A stretch of DNA of 37,783 nucleotides, from the NCBI GenBank assembly GCA_017462065.1, contig JAFTRV010000051.1, positions 1 through 37,783 of the forward strand, in the 5' to 3' direction. The translations under genes were made by a program, and so were the position numbers. The DNA comes from Bacteroidaceae bacterium (GTDB taxonomy: Bacteria > Bacteroidota > Bacteroidia > Bacteroidales > Bacteroidaceae). The notes beneath the pieces were generated by a model, which was not told the DNA's origin, ran no database searches, and saw only the letters and a list, made by a program, of their open reading frames with translations. Positions 33,147-37,783 of the stretch are shown in pieces. The number at the start of each line of letters is the position of its first letter. The stretch's first letter is position 1.

Positions 33147-34808
33147 ATGAAGAGCGACATTCAGATAGCACATGAGACCAAGCTTGAACGTATCGAGAAC
33201 GTAGCGGCCCAGATTGGAATAGATGCCAATGACCTCGAGCATTACGGCAAGTACATAGCAAAGCTTCCGCTTAATCTTATCGGTAAGCAAAAAGGTAAAT
33301 TGATACTTGTTACTGCCATTACTGCGACTAAGGCCGGCATTGGAAAGACTACCGTTTCCATAGGTCTTGCTCTCGGTCTTAACAAAATAGGCAAAAAGGC
33401 TGTAGTCGCTCTGCGCGAGCCTTCTCTCGGTCCATGTTTCGGCATGAAGGGCGGCGCTGCCGGCGGCGGCTATGCCCAGGTGCTGCCAATGGAGAAAATC
33501 AACCTCCATTTTACGGGTGACTTCCATGCGATAACATCGGCGCACAATATGATCTCGGCGTTGCTCGACAACTACCTCTATCAGCACGCTAAGGAGGGTT
33601 TCGGCCTAAAGGAAATCCTGTGGCGTCGCGTGCTTGACGTGAACGACCGCTCGTTGCGTTCGATAATCACAGGCATAGGCCCTGCTACGAACGGTCTTGT
33701 GGAGCAGGCCGGCTTTGACATAACTCCCGCTTCGGAACTCATGGCAATACTCTGTCTTGCAAGCGACGAAGAGGATTTGCGTCGCAGAATAGAGAATATC
33801 ATGCTCGGCTATACATATTCGGGCGAGCCATTTACAGTAAAGGACTTGGGCGTCGCAGGCTCTATCATGGTGCTTCTTAAGGATGCTATTCAGCCTAATC
33901 TCGTGCAGACAACCGAGAATACTCCTGCAATCATTCATGGTGGCCCGTTCGCAAACATCGCGCATGGCTGTAACTCTCAGCTCGCAACCAAAATGGCCCT
34001 TGCCCACAGCGAATATACTATTACTGAGGCTGGCTTCGGAGCTGACCTCGGCGCCGAGAAGTTCTACAATATCCTCTGCCGCAAGAGCGGTCTTCAGCCC
34101 GACGCTACTGTAATCGTGGCAACGGCCCAGGGACTCAAGATGCATGGCGGCGTTGAACTCGACAAGATAAAGGAACCCGACATGGAGGGCTTGCGTAACG
34201 GTCTTGCCAACCTTGACCGTCATGTTGCAAACCTGCGTTCGTTCGGTCAGTCGGTGGTTGTCGTTTTCAACCGCTTCGCTACGGATACGGACGAGGAGAT
34301 GGCTCTGCTGCGTGAACACTGCGAGAAGGAGCTCGGCTTGCCGTTCGTTATAAACAATGCGTTCGCGCAGGGCGGCGAAGGCGCTGTAGAAATGGCGAGG
34401 ATAGTTGTCGATACAATTGAGAACAACCCCTCTCAGCCGTTGCGGTTCACATACGACGACAACGACAGCATACAGACGAAAATCGAGAAGGTCGCAAAGA
34501 ATATATACGGCGCGGCATCTGTCTCTTTTGCAAAGCCGGCGCTCGACCGTATCAAGCTTGCCGAAAAATATGGCCTTGCATCGTTCCCCGTGTGTATAGC
34601 TAAGACACAGTTCTCTTTCAGTGCCGACGCTAAGCAGTACGGAGCAGTAAAGGGCTTCAATCTTCAGATAAGGGATGTGGTGCTCAATGCAGGCGCAGAG
34701 ATGATAGTAGCTATTGCAGGCGATATCATCAGAATGCCGGGCTTGCCGAAGGACCCGCAGGCTAATCACATAGATTTTGTAGACGGCGAAATAGTAGGCT
34801 TGAGTTAA
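33147..34808 (+). CDS. fhs: Formate--tetrahydrofolate ligase
   Basis: Makes 10-formyl-tetrahydrofolate from formate, ATP and tetrahydrofolate for one-carbon metabolism. The 553-residue protein is standard length. The ATP loop reads [11 protein letters not shown] rather than the classical PTPAGEGKTT; I believe this variant is common in Bacteroidota. Other conserved segments are [48 protein letters not shown] and [13 protein letters not shown], plus a C-terminal [14 protein letters not shown] terminator hairpin follows. Confidence 0.96.
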   Translation: MKSDIQIAHETKLERIENVAAQIGIDANDLEHYGKYIAKLPLNLIGKQKGKLILVTAITATKAGIGKTTVSIGLALGLNKIGKKAVVALREPSLGPCFGMKGGAAGGGYAQVLPMEKINLHFTGDFHAITSAHNMISALLDNYLYQHAKEGFGLKEILWRRVLDVNDRSLRSIITGIGPATNGLVEQAGFDITPASELMAILCLASDEEDLRRRIENIMLGYTYSGEPFTVKDLGVAGSIMVLLKDAIQPNLVQTTENTPAIIHGGPFANIAHGCNSQLATKMALAHSEYTITEAGFGADLGAEKFYNILCRKSGLQPDATVIVATAQGLKMHGGVELDKIKEPDMEGLRNGLANLDRHVANLRSFGQSVVVVFNRFATDTDEEMALLREHCEKELGLPFVINNAFAQGGEGAVEMARIVVDTIENNPSQPLRFTYDDNDSIQTKIEKVAKNIYGAASVSFAKPALDRIKLAEKYGLASFPVCIAKTQFSFSADAKQYGAVKGFNLQIRDVVLNAGAEMIVAIAGDIIRMPGLPKDPQANHIDFVDGEIVGLS

Positions 34809-34831
34809 TCGCAGAATTATAAACGTGTCAG

Positions 34832-34857
34832 AACCTTGTACTCTCGTACAGGGTTTT
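34832..34857 (+). terminator. Terminator of fhs
   Basis: AACCTTGTAC (34832-34841), TCTC loop, GTACAGGGTT (34846-34855) then TT: a 10-bp stem with one G-U pair, 24 bp after the fhs stop and just before rarA. Confidence 0.6.
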
Positions 34858-34865
34858 GATGATAT

Positions 34866-36155
34866 ATGAACACTATGGCACAACCTTTGGCGGAACGCAT
34901 GCGTCCTACCTCGTTCGAGGGGTATGTGGGGCAGAAGCACCTCGTTGGCGAGGGGGCTGTCCTGCGTCGGATGATTGATTCGGGGCGTATACTCTCATTC
35001 ATAATGTGGGGCCCTCCCGGAACGGGAAAGACCACTATCGCCCGCATTATCGCTCATCAGCTGAACCGTCCTTTCTACACCTTGAACGCAGTGTCGTCAG
35101 GCGTGAAGGAGGTGCGCGAGGTAATAGAAAAGGCCAAAAGCTCCCCTCTTTTTTCTCGCGGCGGCGCAATATTGTTCATAGACGAGATTCACCGTTTTAA
35201 CAAGTCGCAGCAGGACTCTCTGCTAAGCGCTGTGGAGACGGGAACCGTGACTTTGATAGGAGCTACGACAGAGAATCCGTCGTTTGAGGTTATCCGCCCA
35301 TTGTTGTCACGCTGTCAGTTGTATGTGCTTAAGTCGCTTGAGAAAGACGACCTCCTTTCGCTCTTGCGGCACGCCATAGACAATGATGACATTTTACGTG
35401 GCAGAGGCGTGGAGCTTAAGGAAACGGATGCGATGCTCCGTTACAGCGGCGGCGACGCTCGCAAGCTGCTTAATATACTTGAGCTTGTAGTGGAGAGCGA
35501 GCAGGCTTCGCCTGTGGTGATAACTGACGAAAAGGTAGTCAAGGCTCTTCAGCAGAATCCTGTCGCATACGACAAGGATGGCGAGATGCATTACGATATT
35601 GTCTCGGCGTTCATAAAGTCAATACGTGGCAGCGACCCCGACGCAGCTCTCTATTGGATGGCTCGTATGATTGAGGGCGGCGAAGACCCGGCGTTCATCG
35701 CGCGGCGCATAGTGATATCCGCTGCCGAGGATGTAGGCCTTGCCAACCCGAACGCCTTGCTGCTCGCCAATGCCGCATTCGATGCGGTTACGAAGATAGG
35801 CTGGCCCGAAGGCCGCATCCCTCTTGCCGAGGCTGTGGTATACTTAGCCACATCACCCAAGAGCAACTCTGCATACATGGGCATAAACAGTGCATTGCAG
35901 AAGGTGCGTGAAACGGGTAACCTCCCTGTTCCCCTGCATCTGCGTAATGCTCCGACGCAGCTTATGGCGGACCTCGGCTACTCCGACGGGTACAAATACT
36001 CCCACGACTATCCCGGCCATTTCGTGAAGCAGCAATATCTGCCCGACGAGGGCAAGGAGTTCTCTTTCTGGCATCCGCAGGACAACCCTGTAGAGGCTAA
36101 GAGCAAGGCGTGGATGCAGCAGTGTTGGGGAGACGACAAGCCTTTTACGAAGTGA
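34866..36155 (+). CDS. rarA: Replication-associated recombination protein RarA/MgsA
   Basis: An AAA+ ATPase acting at stalled replication forks. The 429-residue protein has Walker A GPPGTGKT (49-56), Walker B AILFIDEIHRF (101-111), sensor-1 GATTENPSF and the arginine-finger region RPLLSRCQLYVL. The C-terminal tetramerisation domain carries DPDAALYWMARMIEGGEDP and ARRIVISAAEDVGLANP. An internal ATG at 34875 (MAQPLAERMRP) fits the usual family start equally well. A hairpin at 36175-36210 follows. Confidence 0.95.
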   Translation: MNTMAQPLAERMRPTSFEGYVGQKHLVGEGAVLRRMIDSGRILSFIMWGPPGTGKTTIARIIAHQLNRPFYTLNAVSSGVKEVREVIEKAKSSPLFSRGGAILFIDEIHRFNKSQQDSLLSAVETGTVTLIGATTENPSFEVIRPLLSRCQLYVLKSLEKDDLLSLLRHAIDNDDILRGRGVELKETDAMLRYSGGDARKLLNILELVVESEQASPVVITDEKVVKALQQNPVAYDKDGEMHYDIVSAFIKSIRGSDPDAALYWMARMIEGGEDPAFIARRIVISAAEDVGLANPNALLLANAAFDAVTKIGWPEGRIPLAEAVVYLATSPKSNSAYMGINSALQKVRETGNLPVPLHLRNAPTQLMADLGYSDGYKYSHDYPGHFVKQQYLPDEGKEFSFWHPQDNPVEAKSKAWMQQCWGDDKPFTK

Positions 36156-36174
36156 CGGAATAATATATACATAA

Positions 36175-36210
36175 AGAGGCCGGGTCAAAAGTAATTTTGG
36201 CTCGGTCTCT
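36175..36210 (+). terminator. Hairpin after rarA, also a possible IS end
   Basis: AGAGGCCGGGTCAAAA (36175-36190) and TTTTGGCTCGGTCTCT (36195-36210) form a 16-bp stem with G-U pairs, followed by GTTTTT. It could terminate rarA. Its GGGTCAAAAGT core also resembles the sequence at 37645-37661 (GGGTGACCCAAAAGTC), so it may instead mark the end of the IS remnant. Confidence 0.5.
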
Positions 36211-36279
36211 GTTTTTCGTTGATTTTCCCGTTTTTACCTTTAAATTCGGGAAAATATCATTTTTGCACGCATAAATCCC

Positions 36280-36642
36280 TTATGCCGCCCGGCAAGATTC
36301 CCAATATGCTCTAATATTGGCAATAAAAAGTCTTTGCCGGTTGCTACTTTCCGTTTTTCGGGCAATATACTTCCTTAGATTGTGAGCAATGGCTACAAGC
36401 CCCCATTCGACAGAGACCTTTTCTGCCGACTTCAGTCTGAAACGCTTGAACCCGTGATTGAACTTTATGTTTCCGAACACAGCTTCGGGTTCTATCGGTC
36501 TTCTGCTTCTGTGTTCCAGCCCCTTTTCACTTGTCAGCAGTTCCCTTGCCTTTGCCCTGTATGCGTTATTCTTATGATTAGCCTCAATGATGCGCCTGTC
36601 TGTCTTTCCTTTGTAACACATTCCACGCAGAGGACATCTTGT
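36280..36642 (-). pseudogene. IS1182-type transposase, C-terminal remnant
   Basis: About 121 codons without a proper start. Reading from 36642 gives TRCPLRGMCYKGKTDRRIIE, then RRPIEPEAVFGNIKFNHGF, KRFRLKSAEKVSVEWGLVAIAHNL and a basic end. This is the Cys-rich segment and final catalytic-Glu region (EPEAVFG) of IS1182/DDE_Tnp_1-type transposases. Roughly three quarters of the gene is missing, so it cannot transpose. The upstream boundary (36643-36655) fuses out of frame to an XRE-type regulator. Confidence 0.8.
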
Positions 36643-36784
36643 CTATTACCTGTATGTCGGGTTGCGTAGTTTTTGTACACCACCTGGAAATAGTTACGGG
36701 GTCTTTTCCTAATTGGTCTGCAAACCAAACTCCAGTTTTACCAGCATCAGCCAATGCTCCTTTGATTCTATTCAAATCTTCCAT
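36584..36784 (-). CDS. XRE-type DNA-binding protein with replaced C-terminus
   Basis: A 66-residue protein. Residues 1-45 (LNRIKGALADAGKTGVWFAD, then QLGKDPVTISRWCTKTTQPD) are a Cro/C1-type helix-turn-helix typical of small Bacteroidota regulators. After about residue 45 the usual last helices (TLxxIAxxLxVxxxELL) are absent. The frame instead reads through the transposase remnant in the wrong frame and stops. The HTH core may still fold, but the tail is not native. A -7-like TATCTTCG (36814-36807) lies 22 bp upstream. It is probably a degraded regulator, formerly paired with the nuclease gene upstream. Confidence 0.65.
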   Translation of the reverse strand: MEDLNRIKGALADAGKTGVWFADQLGKDPVTISRWCTKTTQPDIQVIDKMSSAWNVLQRKDRQAHH

Positions 36785-36806
36785 GCATATTTCTTAATGT
36801 TTGATG

Positions 36807-36814
36807 CGAAGATA
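36807..36814 (-). promoter_or_regulatory. -7 box of the XRE-type gene
   Basis: Minus-strand TATCTTCG at 36814-36807, 22 bp before the ATG. No -33 element is seen. Confidence 0.4.
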
Positions 36815-36937
36815 CTAAAATCCATGGAAAATACTACCGCGAACATAATGAATCATTGATTTCAACTAAATATTGAAATACATTTTCCGCAAACCTGGTG
36901 GAATTTTCTAATTGTTTGTCAACTTTTCTTTGAATCC

Positions 36938-37644
36938 CTATTCTTCATCGCCCAATAGTGCATCCAACTGTGCCTGCAGTTCTTCACGTTTGGGTAAATA
37001 TAACTGATACTTTGCTGCGAATAACAGGTTAGTTATACCTTGTAGAGCATATTCCATCAGCAACTCATCTTTTCTTGCACCAAGTACAATGCCTATTGGT
37101 GGGTTGTCGTCCGGCTGGCATACTTCTGTTTGGAAATAATTGAGGTAAAGATTCATCTGCCCAATATCACCATGCTTTATCTCTGCTCGTTTCAAATCAA
37201 TAAGTACATAGCATTTAAGGATGCAGTGATAAAAGACTAAATCTACTTTGAATACTCGACTTCCAATGTGCATCTGATATTGACGACCAATGAACGCAAA
37301 ACCTCGTCCCAGTTCCAATAAGAAATGCTCCATATTGGCTTTCAATGCAACCTCTAATTCGCTTTCCTTATATCTTTTCTTTTGGGGCAGACCTGTAAAT
37401 TCAAGAACGAAGGGGTCGCGAATTATGTCTTGTGGCTTCATTATTTGATGGCCTTCATTTGCCAAAGCCAATACACCTTCTTTGTCGGTGCTCAATGCTA
37501 GACGCTGAAATAAACAACTTTTCATCTGTCTTTTCAACTCGCGTACCTTCCATCCTTCATTAATACATTGCTTCATGTAGAATTGCATTTCCAAAGAATC
37601 GTCGCATTTGAGAATTTCATAATAATGGCTCCATGTCAATTTGA
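36938..37644 (-). pseudogene. YhcG/DUF1016 PDDEXK nuclease, N-terminally truncated
   Basis: The C-terminal two thirds of a YhcG-type protein. It opens in LKLTWSHYYEILK, a segment normally preceded by about 120 residues, then WKVRELKRQMKSCLF. The PDDEXK nuclease domain follows: YQMHIGSRVFKVDLVFYH, VLIDLKRAEI (catalytic Asp...Asp-x-Lys pattern) and GQMNLYLNYF. A TTG at 37639 could start it, but family homology runs on to 37644 and stops abruptly where a GGGTGACCC palindrome begins, so I call it truncated. Related intact proteins are putative nucleases found near restriction and mobile genes. Confidence 0.8.
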
Positions 37645-37674
37645 GGGTGACCCAAAAGTCAAAATGGGTTACCC
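37645..37674. mobile_element. Probable insertion-sequence end
   Basis: GGGTGACCCA (37645-37654) and TGGGTTACCC (37665-37674) are near-perfect inverted repeats at the exact point where YhcG homology ends. The core CCCAAAAGTC resembles GGGTCAAAAGT near 36183. I infer the end of an insertion sequence extending beyond the right edge. No transposase frame is visible in the remaining 110 bp. Confidence 0.45.
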
Positions 37675-37725
37675 TTCTTCATTTTATTATTTCAGCGTTC
37701 AAATTGCCGTATGATAATAAAAAAT

Positions 37726-37760
37726 ATAGCTATTCCTTTGATAAACATTGGAATAGCTAT
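37726..37760 (+). terminator. Hairpin near the right edge
   Basis: ATAGCTATTCC (37726-37736) and GGAATAGCTAT (37750-37760) form a perfect 11-bp stem followed by TGTTTGTTTG. It could be a terminator inside the presumed insertion sequence. Confidence 0.4.
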
Positions 37761-37783
37761 TGTTTGTTTGAGAGATATTTACT

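Noticed and set aside
33606-34940. 444-residue minus-strand frame opposite fhs and the start of rarA
   Set aside because: It is antisense to two clearly identified genes and its composition (Cys-, Tyr- and His-rich) is unlike a real protein. It is a shadow frame.

Overview
This 37.8-kb window comes from the chromosome of a member of the Bacteroidales (Bacteroidota). Three kinds of evidence point there. Upstream regions repeatedly carry the Bacteroidota promoter type (TTG or TTTG, about 20 nt, then TAnnTTTG or TATCTTCG) and lack strong Shine-Dalgarno sequences. Many products belong to Bacteroidota-typical families: DUF4834, the DUF5103/T9SS plug, DUF1460, a type IX secretion tail, a DUF4988-like lipoprotein and a Bacteroidota-style LptD. 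The gene order is also typical (dnaE-trxA; psd-pssA-DUF4834-tadA). I cannot resolve genus or family. Base composition and codon use look even, except for a more A/T-rich glycosyltransferase (32.1-33.0 kb) and the mobile debris at the right end.

Layout: 1-0.44 kb is gene-free and holds two hairpins and a 42-bp tandem repeat. 0.4-4.8 kb (-) is the dnaE-trxA-small acidic protein operon. 5.0-6.8 kb (+) is phosphatidylethanolamine synthesis (psd, pssA) plus a small membrane protein. 6.8-7.4 kb (-) is a small DNA-binding-like protein and tadA. 7.6-9.0 kb (+) is YraN, a YjbR-like protein and birA. 9.4-10.1 kb (+) is pyrH.

10.2-14.8 kb (-) is a compact five-gene operon: VTC-type polyphosphate polymerase domain, DUF4956 membrane protein, DUF2490 outer-membrane barrel, small T9SS-tail protein and a large beta-helix carbohydrate-binding-type protein. 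I regard this as the most likely undescribed system. The order suggests a path from cytoplasm through inner membrane and outer membrane to the surface. A catalytic core that could polymerise phosphate sits beside a five-helix membrane protein and exported binding proteins.

15.0-20.2 kb (+) holds an HD-domain protein, lptD preceded by a possible structured leader RNA, and a glycerophosphodiesterase lipoprotein split by a one-base frameshift. 20.2-22.4 kb (-) holds ung and proS, followed by tRNA-Arg(CCG). 22.8-27.4 kb holds asnA (+), a DUF1460 amidase-like protein (-), the T9SS plug (+) and a WecA/MraY-family sugar-phosphate transferase (-). 27.7-33.0 kb holds manC (+), a TPR protein and glnS (-), and a solitary family 2 glycosyltransferase (-). 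33.1-36.2 kb (+) holds fhs and rarA. 36.2-37.8 kb is degraded accessory DNA: an IS1182-type transposase remnant fused out of frame to an XRE-type regulator, then a YhcG-type nuclease that lost its N-terminus at what looks like another insertion-sequence end.

Envelope biogenesis recurs across the window: phospholipids, LptD, WecA-like transferase, GDP-mannose supply, T9SS plug, a T9SS client, and the VTC operon. The plug gene and the client tail together suggest that the organism has a working type IX secretion system.
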